Notes: generated by a model from the sequence alone, not told the origin. DNA of 64,000 nucleotides from Jeotgalibacillus soli (GCF_000829435.1 NZ_JXRP01000020.1:114864-178863); one strand, 5' to 3'. Shown: positions 54,575 through 63,520, numbered from the stretch's first letter. Program-made: numbers and translations.

Positions 54575-55281
54575 TTATTTAAAATTGATCCGATTTAAGA
54601 TTTTTGCTTTTTGATAATGAAATATTGATTGAGATAATTCAAAAATGGTTCCGTTAGTCAAACTTACTGTATTTTCAATAATTAATGCTGGGTCTTGCTC
54701 ATTAACATGTAGCAGGCTCGCACTTGCTTCATCAATTTTTTCACAGTTCATTACTTTGTCGGCAAAACCAATGTTTAATTTTAAATCCTCTATCAGGTAA
54801 CTATAAATAGAACTTACTGCAATATCTTCATTTAAATAAGGCACAATATCTTTTTTAAAGTAACTTATTTCAATTGAGAAGGGCTCATTATCTACAATTC
54901 GCAGCCGCTTAATATAATAAAGTTTTGTTCCCGCTTCACAACGTTATTGTTTTGCTTTTTCTTGATCAGCTTCTAGCACATGTAACGCTAGAATTTTCGT
55001 CTCAATTGTTTTTGACGTCAAATCTTTTGTTAAACCTCTAAGACTGCCTAAATTTATATAATCTGTTGCAGATTTTTCGTGTAAAAACATTCCGCTGCCT
55101 TGCACCTGATAGATAAGACCGCGATTAACCAACTGATTAATTGCTTTTCGGATCGTATTTCGACTCACTTCAAATTCTTTTATCAGTTCTTCTCTGTAGG
55201 CAGCTTATTCGTATTTTCAAATTTTCCATCCAGAATTTCCCGTTCTAAACAATCACCTATTTCTTTATATTTTACAGCCAT
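54575..55281 (-). pseudogene. GntR/HutC-family regulator with UTRA domain, broken
   Basis: MAVKYKEIGDCLEREILDGK begins a GntR winged helix, but a one-base loss after LPTE (near 55185) ends the frame. Restoring it gives ELIKEFEVSRNTIRKAIN and QVQGSGMFLHEKSATDY. A TAA (near 54942) interrupts before GTKLYYIKRLRIVDNEPFSI, EISYFKKDIVPYLNEDI and the UTRA end. The regulator sits upstream of a GH1 beta-glucosidase on the same strand-side and likely controlled it, as sugar-phosphate responsive GntR proteins do for such genes. No sign of an intact replacement nearby. Confidence 0.85.
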
Positions 55282-55333
55282 ATTATCTCCCTGTCTCTCG
55301 TTCAATTATTTACTGTAATTATACACAATTTAC

Positions 55334-56743
55334 TTACAGTTCTTCTCCTCTCGTCTCAATAATGTGCTTATACCAGTGAAACGACAGCTTTTTCTTTCTG
55401 TTTAAATGATCTTGATGATCTACGTATATAAATCCGTATTGCTTTTTATACCCGTTTAACCAGCTTAATAAATCAATGACAGACCATGCATAATAACCTT
55501 TTAGATGTATGCCTTCTTTGATGGCACGCTTAATCACTTTTAAATGTTCTTCAATATATTTAATACGAGGTACATCTACTACTTCACCGTCAATAATCGG
55601 ATCCTCATCACCAAGTCCGTTTTCTGTTACATACATTTTAAGATCACCATAACGCTCTTTTAACATGTGTAGCCCATCTAAAAATCCTTGAGGTGAGATT
55701 TCCCATCCCCATTTTGTATATGTTTTATCTTCCATTTTTACGGTACGATAAAAGCCATCAAAAGATGGGTTTCCTGGGGCTAGAGTAGATGTTTCTCTTG
55801 AATGTTCCATGGATGAAACAGCTTCGTGATATTTTTCTACTCGAATGGGCTGGTAATAATTAAGTCCAATAAAATCATTTTTCCCCGCGTTTCTTTTTAA
55901 CGTACCTAGTTCTTCTTCTGTCCAACTAGGCGTCCAGCCTTTCTGCTTTAATTGCTCAACTACATAAGATGGATATTCCCCTTTTAAAATTGGGTCATAA
56001 TACCAAAAAGTTTCATATTCATTAGCATGTCTAGCAGCTACTACATTCTCTTGCTTATCATCTACGCTGTAAGCTGGTAAGAAAACATGGGTAATACCAA
56101 TTTCGCCGTAAGATTTTAGTTCCTTATAAGCTTCTACAGCTTTAGCGTGTGCATAAAACACGTAATGTGTCGCTTGAAAGTATTTCTTCTCATCATTTTG
56201 GATACCAGGCGGATGTGCTCCTTTTAAATAGCCTAATCCGCAAAACATAACCGTTTCATTAAACGTAATCCAATGTTTGACGCGATCTCCAAATGCCCGA
56301 AAACAAATTTCTGCATACTTGACGAAGGCTTCAGCTGTTCGCTTATTCGTCCATCCCCCATCTTCTTCTAGCACCAGTGGCAAATCCCAATGATACAGCG
56401 TAGCAAATGGAACAATACCATATTTTAAGCATTCATTAATCACATTATTATAAAATTCTAAGCCTTTTTCATTGACTTCTCCATCTCCTGCGGGCAAAAT
56501 CCGTGCCCATGAAATGGAAAACCGGTACGATTCAAGTCCCATTTCTGCCATTAATTTAATATCTTCTTTGTATCGATGATAATGGTCGATGGCAACATCT
56601 CCATTTGTACCCTCGTGCGTTTTCCCCGGAATCTTTGAAAAGACATCCCAATTCGTTTTACCTTTTCCATCCTCGTTCCATGCTCCTTCAACTTGATAAG
56701 AAGCAGAAGCTGCTCCGAATAAAAAATCATGTGGAAATTTCAT
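55334..56743 (-). CDS. GH1 family beta-glucosidase / 6-phospho-beta-glucosidase
   Basis: A 469-residue GH1 glycosidase. Acid/base Glu is in WITFNETVMFCGLGYL and nucleophile Glu in MYVTENGLGDEDP. N-terminal signature FPHDFLFGAASASYQVEGAW is intact, and YHWDLPLVLEEDGGW is typical. The aglycone-side loop reads SWLNGYKKQYGFIYVD; the K-x-Y spacing resembles phospho-beta-glucosidases such as YckE, so a phosphorylated substrate is likely but not proven. No PTS gene is present nearby. GGAGGTTTATA lies before the ATG. Its likely GntR regulator is broken. Confidence 0.92.
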   Translation of the reverse strand: MKFPHDFLFGAASASYQVEGAWNEDGKGKTNWDVFSKIPGKTHEGTNGDVAIDHYHRYKEDIKLMAEMGLESYRFSISWARILPAGDGEVNEKGLEFYNNVINECLKYGIVPFATLYHWDLPLVLEEDGGWTNKRTAEAFVKYAEICFRAFGDRVKHWITFNETVMFCGLGYLKGAHPPGIQNDEKKYFQATHYVFYAHAKAVEAYKELKSYGEIGITHVFLPAYSVDDKQENVVAARHANEYETFWYYDPILKGEYPSYVVEQLKQKGWTPSWTEEELGTLKRNAGKNDFIGLNYYQPIRVEKYHEAVSSMEHSRETSTLAPGNPSFDGFYRTVKMEDKTYTKWGWEISPQGFLDGLHMLKERYGDLKMYVTENGLGDEDPIIDGEVVDVPRIKYIEEHLKVIKRAIKEGIHLKGYYAWSVIDLLSWLNGYKKQYGFIYVDHQDHLNRKKKLSFHWYKHIIETRGEEL

Positions 56744-57062
56744 TATAAACCTCCATTTTATATGCCTACTTGTTATATTTATTACTATGTATATTAATTA
56801 TAGGTACAAATATTAACATGATTATATACCTTTTTCCAAATTTGACTATATAAATTTTGTAGAACAAAAGTATAAAAGTTAGTATCTACATTAATGAAAT
56901 CATAAATCCAAGTACCCCAAATAAATAAAAATAAAGACGTTAATCATGCTGAATCAACGCCCCCACCTTTAGTTGAAGATGAAATTAACCTTACTTACCT
57001 TTTTAAATTTGAATGAATCGTCATAATAAAGCCATTAACCCCAGCAGCACAATCGGATTTAC
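56744..57062. other. Upstream region of the GH1 gene
   Basis: AT-rich and non-coding. On the minus strand TAGTCA (56843-56848) and TATAAT (56821-56826) could form a promoter with a 16-bp spacer. Downstream of it, an imperfect palindrome around GGTACAAATATTAACATG (near 56802-56818) could be the GntR operator. The remainder to 57062 shows nothing recognisable. Confidence 0.5.
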
Positions 57063-57106
57063 AAAAAAAAAAAGAGTAATGAAAATATGATGCATTACTC
57101 TTTTTT
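57063..57106. terminator. Free-standing hairpin terminator
   Basis: An 11-bp stem (57071-57081 with 57093-57103) with long A and T runs. No intact gene reads into it; it may belong to a deleted gene. Confidence 0.75.
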
Positions 57107-57280
57107 CAATTATCTTTATTAGAGCTATCTTCGTGAATAAATCATCCTTATTCAACACCTGCTCTGTTCGTTAAGTACTTTTCATCGCAATCTTGTTTAA
57201 GAGAAGCCGAATAATAGGGGTACTTAACACAAGTTTAAAAATGCATGGCTTGTTAGCTGTCTATGTTAAAATTCCCCACT
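57107..57280. other. Spacer before the esterase gene
   Basis: No gene or clear signal recognised. Confidence 0.4.
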
Positions 57281-58381
57281 TTATTCTCTATTTATATGCT
57301 GATCAAGAAAATCAAGCATTTTAGTAAAATTCTCTTTGGCGTATTTATTATCCAGTGAGCTTTGATAGCCATGCCCCAGTATGGATACATCTTTACCGTA
57401 GTAATTAAATTCATGGGGAATGTCCAATTTTGTCATTCGCTCGTCCAAATCTACTGCCTGGTCTGTAAAGGTTGCCGTATTGCCGTCCGTAATGAAAGTT
57501 GGAGGGAAATCTGAAACCATATGTGTAATGACATTTGATTGTTCCACTTTAGTACTGTCTCTCAGATCGTTCGTGTCAAAATAAAGCCTTCCGAGCGAAT
57601 TAAATACAAAATTCCCATATGGATGGCCAATCTTGTCAAAGCGGGCTGAATCAAGCAATGCGGAATTGAATACGACTGCTTCGATATTTTCTTTTTTAAT
57701 GGAAGCAGTGAGCTCCATTTCTTCAGCATACTTCGGATTCGTTTGAATGTTCACATATTGTCCCGCAAGCTGTCCTCCTGCACTTCCTCCACTAAAAATG
57801 ATATTGGTCATATCCAAGCCATAATTATCTCCAGATTTCTGAAGAAATCTTACTGCCTCGTCAATTTGATAAATGGGTGTAGGATATAGATAATCAGGAG
57901 TAAGGGCGTAATTTATGCTGACTACATTGTACCCATTTTCCGCTACACTCTGTAAATATTGCGGAGAATTTTCACCTTCTGATTCTTCTACAAGAGGATC
58001 CCCCTCTGCCTTATAGCCCCAAGCATATCCTCCTCCATGAATAAAGAAAAAGGTAGGGCGTTGAGTATTTGTATCGCCGTTTGGGATATAGATATCCAAA
58101 TAACTATTAGGATATTTTTCTCCATATTGTATATCTCGAATATATACTGTTCCATCCGACAATGTTGTCTTTGTCGGCTCTGATTTTGGCTCAAATGAGT
58201 TAACCTCACCTGTAACAAAGACTGATTTTTGCAGATATGTTACAAAAGGAGCAGGTGTGAACGAATGCATAATCAAGAAGCTCACAATTAGGAATACAAT
58301 CACTCCGGTAAGGGAGCCGACAGTTAAACCGGCTATACGCAGAGTTTTTTTCCAACCTTTAAGATTTTTCTTTCTTTCCAT
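57281..58381 (-). CDS. Membrane-anchored alpha/beta hydrolase (esterase/lipase type)
   Basis: A 366-residue protein. An N-terminal basic stretch and one membrane segment (VGSLTGVIVFLIVSFLIMH, about residues 16-34) anchor it, with the catalytic domain outside. HSL/BD-FAE-type blocks: FFIHGGGYAWGYKAEGDP (oxyanion HGGG) and NIIFSGGSAGGQLAGQYV (nucleophile Ser in GGSAGG). Asp and His near DGNTATFTDQ and LGHGYQSS likely complete the triad. Substrate unknown; short-chain esters or cell-surface modification possible. It is a single gene with no ribosome site of note beyond GGAAGTAAAAG. Confidence 0.87.
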   Translation of the reverse strand: MERKKNLKGWKKTLRIAGLTVGSLTGVIVFLIVSFLIMHSFTPAPFVTYLQKSVFVTGEVNSFEPKSEPTKTTLSDGTVYIRDIQYGEKYPNSYLDIYIPNGDTNTQRPTFFFIHGGGYAWGYKAEGDPLVEESEGENSPQYLQSVAENGYNVVSINYALTPDYLYPTPIYQIDEAVRFLQKSGDNYGLDMTNIIFSGGSAGGQLAGQYVNIQTNPKYAEEMELTASIKKENIEAVVFNSALLDSARFDKIGHPYGNFVFNSLGRLYFDTNDLRDSTKVEQSNVITHMVSDFPPTFITDGNTATFTDQAVDLDERMTKLDIPHEFNYYGKDVSILGHGYQSSLDNKYAKENFTKMLDFLDQHINRE

Positions 58382-58449
58382 TTCTTTTACTTCCTTCCGC
58401 TTGTTTACATGTTTCGGTTAAAAATAAAAATTAATGCTGGTTACGGCAT

Positions 58450-58801
58450 TAGACAAATATCTCTTTAGACCCTTACCACCAGAACCGTTCATTGATTTTT
58501 TAGTTAGCTCTTCAGTGTGATCAGGTGTTATAATCATTGTCCAGTCTAATTGTTGTAACCCCTGAATCTAAAGCCTCAAGAGCCCCCAATAAGTTGCCAC
58601 ATACTCATCTTGTGGACGGCGTAAAGACCCTAGGTTTCCATAAAAAATGTTGCTAAGATAGGTTGGTAAGGACCAGTCTGTACCTATCTTACGAATAATT
58701 GATTCCCATGTATAGCCAGTTATCACGATCATGTCTGTAGCGTCTATTATTTCACAATTATCTACCTCAATATTAGCTTTAACTTCTATAATTTTGATCA
58801 T
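58450..58801 (-). pseudogene. Uncharacterised gene interrupted by an amber codon
   Basis: From the ATG at 58801: MIKIIEVKANIEVDNCEIID, VITGYTWESIIRKIGTDWSL and RRPQDEYVATYWGLLRL, then TAG (58568). The same frame continues IQGLQQLDWTMIITPDHTEE and LTKKSMNGSGGKGLKRYLSN to a stop near 58425. The ATG overlaps the TGA of an upstream frame (ATGA), whose tail reads KQFFKGDSVLTLDKDIGNFD. I do not recognise either. The coupled arrangement suggests two small cotranslated genes; both now look damaged. Confidence 0.5.
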
Positions 58802-59220
58802 TCTATAAGGACATCAGCTTTATCAAAATTTCCGATATCCTTATCCAGAGTTAATACGCTATCTCCTTTAAAAAATTGTTTCGCGTTTATTCATCCCTTT
58901 CTTTGAAGAATAGTAGACATTGTTTTGTACCCTCTTTGCTTAATTTAAAACTTATTTTCCCATAAAAAGGAATATTGGAGATTCCCTTTATAAACGGTTA
59001 ATAAAATATAGCCAACTTCAATTAAAGAAGTTATTCTACAATCTGGCCCTTTACATAAATAAAAGCGCAATTCTTTATTAAAGAATTGCACCCGCTTGCG
59101 GAAGATCGTTTTTATAAGCTGCAGTATCGTTTATTCAGAAAGACACCACTTCCTTTAAGAAAATACGATGCCCTTAATAAGTAAAAGTGTCTTTGAATTC
59201 AGTTCCGCTTACTCCATAAT
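58802..59220. other. Remnant-rich, mostly unassigned stretch
   Basis: 58802-58895 holds the tail of the frame that overlaps the interrupted gene (minus strand, ending KADVLIE). An AT-rich hairpin near 59065-59095 (AATTCTTTA/TAAAGAATTGC) could be a terminator. Nothing else recognisable. Confidence 0.4.
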
Positions 59221-59465
59221 TCACCTAGACAATGAGTAAAGAAACAAGTTTTTATGTTGTGGATCATAAGTTAAGGTGATCATTTCTAATCCATATCGTT
59301 CAGACTCTCTTAATAATTCTCTTAATAATTCCACGCCTATTCCATTTTTCCGATAAAAAGGATGAACAATTATATCTTCCATATAACCATGTTCTAATCC
59401 CACGCCTGCCACATACACAAGTCCTATAACTACAGAATCGCGCCCGATTGTAAAAGATTAATTAT
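59200..59465 (-). pseudogene. GNAT acetyltransferase C-terminal fragment
   Basis: Minus strand TIGRDSVVIGLVYVAG, then GYMEDIIVHPFYRKNGIGVE and LLRELLRESERYGLEMITLT carry GNAT motif A (R-K-N-G-I-G, acetyl-CoA pyrophosphate loop) and motif B. There is no N-terminal half and no start site; the frame ends at 59221 and a short open tail follows. Confidence 0.7.
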
Positions 59466-59885
59466 TAGAATTTATATAGTATATATCATAGGAATCTCTA
59501 AATTTATAGCCCAGCTTTTCGGCTAATTTAACTGATTCTAAATTAGCACCATCCCAGCTAGGATATAATCCCCTATTAAGTCACTCTATTATCAATGATG
59601 AGGATGTAATTACTGCTAGACCCTTTTTTCTGTATTGTGGATGTGTACCTTCTCAAACGAATCTTTATGTACCTCTTTAGTCCGCTTTTTCCATTCTTCC
59701 GAACCAACAATAGCGAGAGTAAATTCAGGCAAGTTTTTTACTAGTTCTTCTGCTTCGTATGTATCAGGGTCACCAGCAAAAAACACCAAAATCCCTACCG
59801 TTATTTGTGCAACAGTAGGATTATCAACCCAAACATGGGGACTAACTTTTTTCTTAACTCTCTTCCAGTTTCATAAATCATTCAA
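59466..59885 (-). pseudogene. GNAT acetyltransferase (PF12746-like) with internal deletion
   Basis: The upstream part on the minus strand reads SPHVWVDNPTVAQITVGILV, FFAGDPDTYEAEELVKNLPE and FTLAIVGSEEWKKRTKEVHK, matching the N-terminal domain of the Bacillus GNAT_acetyltran (ZmaR-like) family. At about 59640 it jumps to the C-terminal motif HPQYRKKGLAVITSSSLIIE, then a stop, then LNRGLYPSWDGANLESVKLA and EKLGYKFRDSYDIYYIN. Around 100 residues in the middle are missing, and the frame differs at the junction. It is non-functional. Confidence 0.75.
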
Positions 59886-60043
59886 TTCCGTTTTTCTCTA
59901 GTATCCTATTTTACCTGTCCAATAGTAACACCAATTATTCTTTATTGTGAAAAAAATCTGATTTTTTTACATAAGTGTCAAGGTAATCTAGGTTTTTACT
60001 TATTTGACAATCCAGCTCCATACATAAAGAAAGAGCACATAAA

Positions 60044-61021
60044 TTATTGATGGGTCCCCTCTCCGATAATATTACTTATACGGTTCAATCCGTTTTCTGC
60101 CGTAAGAATCATCTCATCAAACAACTCTTGAACCGTCGGAATATTGTTGATAAGACCGATTATCTGACCAGCCCATCCGAAACCTTCTGCTTCATTTCCA
60201 TCATAGATATACCTGCAATTGGCTTTTCCGCTAATACTATCTTGCAGGTCTTCATAGGTTGCTCCTTCCTTTTCACGTTCGATAATATCCAGCGTGTATT
60301 CAGTTTTCAGGGCTCGGCCTGGTGAACCTAATGTTCTCTTAATAATTGCTGTATCTGTCTCTTTTGCATGAAGGATCGCCTGCTTATATTTCTCGTTTGC
60401 ATGAATGCACTCTTGAGTAGCTATAAAGCGAGTACCCATTTCAATTCCTTCTGCTCCTAGTGCCAATGCCGCTAATAAACCTCGTCCATCTCCAATACCT
60501 CCACTTGCCAATACGGGGATAGATACAGAATCGATCACACGAGGAGTAAGAACCATTGTGCCAATATCGTCTCGGCCTAAGTGCCCTCCGCCTTCCTGTC
60601 CAACTGCCATTACAGCGTCAGCCCCTAGTTGTTCCGCTTTCTGTGCCTGTCTAACGCCCGCTATGAGGACAAGCGTTCGAATATTTTCTCCTTTAATGCG
60701 TTCAAAAATAGGTTGGGGATTAGCTCCTGTTATAGAAATGGCAGGTACCTTTTCTTCAATAGCAACTTCAAGCAATTCCTGATATTGTCCGTTGTTCCTT
60801 GCAATAGCAAAGTTTACAGCGAATGGCTTATTGGTAAGCGTACGAACTTTACGAATTTCCTTCCGAAGTTTTTCCGGTGAACGCAGCGTTGCCGCAGTAA
60901 TTTGTCCAAGTCCTCCAGCATTTGAGACCGCAGCTGCCAGTTCGGCATAAGCGAGGTAAGCAAGTCCTCCTTGTACAATTGGATATTTAATTCCAAAAAT
61001 CTCCGTTACTCGTGTTTTCAT
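60044..61021 (-). CDS. Nitronate monooxygenase (2-nitropropane dioxygenase family)
   Basis: About 325 residues of FMN-dependent TIM-barrel enzyme. Blocks KYPIVQGGLAYLAYAELAAA, VSNAGGLGQITAATL and GADAVMAVGQEGGGHLGRDD (FMN-phosphate/His), with IPVLASGGIGDGRGLLAALA, are typical of FabK/NMO proteins. It probably oxidises alkyl nitronates such as propionate 3-nitronate; a FabK enoyl reductase role is less likely without fatty-acid neighbours. The frame begins at a GTG at 61033; AAGGAG suits the ATG at 61021 (MKTRVTEIFGIKY). Confidence 0.88.
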   Translation of the reverse strand: MKTRVTEIFGIKYPIVQGGLAYLAYAELAAAVSNAGGLGQITAATLRSPEKLRKEIRKVRTLTNKPFAVNFAIARNNGQYQELLEVAIEEKVPAISITGANPQPIFERIKGENIRTLVLIAGVRQAQKAEQLGADAVMAVGQEGGGHLGRDDIGTMVLTPRVIDSVSIPVLASGGIGDGRGLLAALALGAEGIEMGTRFIATQECIHANEKYKQAILHAKETDTAIIKRTLGSPGRALKTEYTLDIIEREKEGATYEDLQDSISGKANCRYIYDGNEAEGFGWAGQIIGLINNIPTVQELFDEMILTAENGLNRISNIIGEGTHQ

Positions 61022-61221
61022 AATTTTTCGCACTCCTTTTTAGATGTTACATTATCGACCAAAAAATGAGAAATCCTGCAATTGCTAAAAAAAGTAGGCT
61101 ATTGTTACATTATTCTGCTTCGTTTGCAGAATAAGAATAAAGCCACCGAAATGGCAGCCCGGTTTAAAGTAAAGTACCCGCTAGTTCAATAAAAGAGGAG
61201 TTATTTATCAATTTTTAGGAT

Positions 61222-61615
61222 TTAGAAAAATTCTATTAGATTATTGTCGGGGGCACATACAGGTGAAATCAGGTTCTCCCCACCAATGGTCACTTAGGTT
61301 CGCATCTGGGTGCAAAATACCCAATGGCTGTATTTGTTGATACAGTTTATTAACACCCTCTGCTTTTATTCGACAACTGGCAGTTTCTGCTATAAACGAT
61401 TCTGCAGCCGAAACAACCGGAGTTGAGTTGCTGCGAGTACGCCAGCTATCATCACTAGCTTCCCAAAGATGGATAAGGCGAACGTCATTATAAAGAAGTA
61501 CTGCGAAACCACCCTCATGGTAGCCCAGGGAAAATCCTACCTTTTCGCAATAAAAATCTATGCTTCGTTTAATATCTCTAACTGGTAAAGCTGGAATGGC
61601 TTGCAACATGTTCAT
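61222..61615 (-). pseudogene. VOC (glyoxalase/bleomycin resistance-like) protein, 3' frameshift
   Basis: The minus strand begins MNMLQAIPALPVRDIKRSID with the VOC strand SLGYHEGGFAVLLYNDVRLI and ends, in the open frame, WGEPDFTCMCPRQ at 61241. The family expects D-PDxNLIEF; the next frame gives PDNNLIEFF and a stop at 61222. One extra C in the C5 run (about 61248-61252) explains this. Loss of the last strand would remove a metal ligand (Glu). A single homopolymer lesion may be a sequencing error, so the gene may be intact. The metal site His in RLIHLWEA is present. Confidence 0.72.
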
Positions 61616-61666
61616 ATTTTAATTCCCGTTTCATTACTAAACAAACCGTTTACAAATTTCAAACAT

Positions 61667-62159
61667 TTAATAATTTATATACCTTTTAGAATCTCTGAAT
61701 TCATAAGTTTTATGTAAATAATCTTTTATCATTTCTAGAGCATTTACCAAATTTTCATTATCATATCTGCGGTTCTATTTTAGCAGTTCAATAATTAAAT
61801 TTATTGTTTCTTTCTTATCTGATTTTTCAAGATTAGGTTTCCTATAAATGAACCCCTTTACAATTCTCTAATCTCTTAAATAAACATTTAGTTTTAATAA
61901 AATTTTATAATCTGCATTTTGAAGGCTTTATTTTAATCAACTGTAATAATCCTCTTCAATTATCCAGTTTTCCTGATTTAGAATACTTTTCAGTTGACTG
62001 TCAATTGCGTCAGATGAATTTCGAACACCATAGGTTGAAGTGCTAATACTCCAAAAAAATATCATTGTGGTTATAGTTTTTAATAGTTATTAATTCAGCT
62101 GTTTTTTCACGAATAAATGACTTTCCACTTCCCAAACCGCTTATTATATGTATTTTCAC
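61667..62159 (-). pseudogene. P-loop kinase-like (adenylate kinase-related) gene, heavily decayed
   Basis: GTG at 62159 with GGAGGAG eight bases before starts VKIHIISGLGSGKSFIREKT (Walker A GLGSGKS). A frameshift at T7 (near 62053) leads to IFWSISTSTYGVRNSSDAID and LKSILNQENWIIEEDYYS. Then in-frame TGA, TAA, TAG and TAG codons lie among SLQNADYKILLKLNVYLRD, GFIYRKPNLEKSDKKETIN, LIIELLK, then RYDNENLVNALEMIKDYLHK, ending INY at 61667. The pattern matches small AAA/adenylate-kinase-like proteins common in Bacillus, of unknown substrate. At least five lesions. Confidence 0.75.
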
Positions 62160-62477
62160 AGTAAACGCTCCTCCTGTTACATATGATCTTTCTAAAAGTA
62201 TTTTGTTTCGTCGTAAACAGAACAATGTAAATTACAACGGATAATTGGATAACCTAAGCTTATCATAAGTGTTATTGTCGGGAGCAGGCAACTATCATTT
62301 TGCTTTACGTACTATTATCATTGCGGTGTTTGATAAAATCTTAGAATTAAAACCTACTTAGAAGTGCTACATTAAAAATGTACAAAAACGCTTGAATAAA
62401 TATGCACAATATTGATCCGGTCCCACATACTAATTTTTGAGGTGATTATTATTTACATAACGCTAAATTTTAAGAAT
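62160..62477. other. Non-coding stretch before repeat copy 6
   Basis: AT-rich, no recognisable gene. The promoter of the decayed P-loop gene would lie at its left end. Confidence 0.45.
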
Positions 62478-62655
62478 AGGCTTTGTTAAACTTGCCTGTT
62501 GATTTCCGCTTCAGTCGTTCGCTATCCGCGGGCGGTCAAGAAACCTCCTCGGCGCTATGCTCCTGTGGGGTCTCCCCTTTGCTTTTCTAAGCAGGTGTCT
62601 CACGTATCCGCTCCAATCAACATCGTGCAAAAATCAACAATAATCTTTAACAGGG
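62478..62655 (-). repeat. Dispersed intergenic repeat, copy 6
   Basis: About 178 bp from GGCTTTGTTAAACTTGCCTG to AATCAACAATAATCTTTAAC, in the same orientation as copy 1. Ends are imperfect inverted repeats. The interior has CGCGGGCGGTCAAG and CTCCTCGGCGC blocks. It lies between the P-loop remnant and the tRNA operon terminator. Confidence 0.82.
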
Positions 62656-62661
62656 CAAAAC

Positions 62662-62697
62662 AAAAAAGACATGCTCTATAAGAGCATGTCTTTTTTG
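62662..62697 (-). terminator. Terminator of the tRNA operon
   Basis: A perfect 16-bp stem (62662-62677 with 62681-62696) with a 3-base loop; A and T runs lie in the arms. It follows the last tRNA by 3 bases. Confidence 0.93.
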
Positions 62698-62699
62698 TA

Positions 62700-62771
62700 T
62701 GACCCGTACGGGATTCGAACCCGTGTTACCGCCGTGAAAGGGCGGTGTCTTAACCGCTTGACCAACGGGCC
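62700..62771 (-). tRNA. tRNA-Glu (anticodon TTC)
   Basis: 72 nt. Anticodon arm CCGCC-CTTTCAC-GGCGG, T arm with GGTTCGAATCC; discriminator A. CCA is not encoded. Last gene of the cluster. Confidence 0.95.
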
Positions 62772-62779
62772 AAGAAGAG

Positions 62780-62867
62780 CGGAGAAGGAGGGATTTGAAC
62801 CCTCGCGCCGCTTACGCGACCTACACCCTTAGCAGGGGCGCCTCTTCAGCCACTTGAGTACTTCCCC
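62780..62867 (-). tRNA. tRNA-Ser (anticodon GCT)
   Basis: 88 nt with a long variable arm (class II). Anticodon loop CTGCTAA; reads AGC/AGU. Discriminator G. CCA not encoded. Confidence 0.95.
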
Positions 62868-62877
62868 ATAAAAATGG

Positions 62878-62949
62878 CTCCACAGGTAGGACTCGAACCT
62901 ACGACCGATCGGTTAACAGCCGATTGCTCTACCACTGAGCTACTGTGGA
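62878..62949 (-). tRNA. tRNA-Asn (anticodon GTT)
   Basis: 72 nt. Anticodon loop CTGTTAA, acceptor TCCACAG/CTGTGGA, discriminator G. CCA not encoded directly. Confidence 0.95.
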
Positions 62950-62950
62950 A

Positions 62951-63027
<77 letters not shown>

Positions 63028-63033
63028 AATGAA

Positions 63034-63104
63034 AGCGGGTGATGAGAATCGAACTCACGACATCAGCTTGGAAGGCTGAGGTTTTACCATTAAACTACAC
63101 CCGC
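63034..63104 (-). tRNA. tRNA-Gly (anticodon TCC)
   Basis: 71 nt. Anticodon loop CTTCCAA, acceptor GCGGGTG/CACCCGC, discriminator T. CCA not encoded. Confidence 0.95.
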
Positions 63105-63134
63105 ATAATCAGAATCAATTGGTTATTAAAAATG

Positions 63135-63209
63135 GGGCGACTGATGGGAATCGAACCCACGAATGCCTGAACCACAATCAGGTGCGTTAACCACTTCGCC
63201 ACAACCGCC
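63135..63209 (-). tRNA. tRNA-His (anticodon GTG)
   Basis: About 75 nt. Anticodon loop TTGTGGT, acceptor GGCGGTT/AGTCGCC with a mismatch-tolerant pair, discriminator C as expected for His. Confidence 0.93.
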
Positions 63210-63221
63210 AAGGTAATAAGG

Positions 63222-63294
63222 TGGCTTTGGACGGAATCGAACCGCCGACACATGGATTTTCAGTCCATTGCTCTACCGACTGAGCTACAAAGCC
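63222..63294 (-). tRNA. tRNA-Phe (anticodon GAA)
   Basis: 73 nt. Anticodon loop CTGAAAA, acceptor GGCTTTG/CAAAGCC, discriminator A, then CC. Confidence 0.95.
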
Positions 63295-63363
63295 TAATTA
63301 AGTATATACATTTTAATATTAATTTAATCTAGTTTCCGATTTGGAAAGTCTTAATAAAAATAA

Positions 63364-63439
63364 TGGCGGTCCCGACCGGGATCGAACCGGCGATCTCCTG
63401 CGTGACAGGCAGGCATGTTAACCGCTACACCACGGGACC
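63364..63439 (-). tRNA. tRNA-Asp (anticodon GTC)
   Basis: 76 nt with encoded CCA. Anticodon loop CTGTCAC, acceptor GGTCCCG/CGGGACC, discriminator G. Confidence 0.95.
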
Positions 63440-63446
63440 TTGGTAA

Positions 63447-63520
<74 letters not shown>

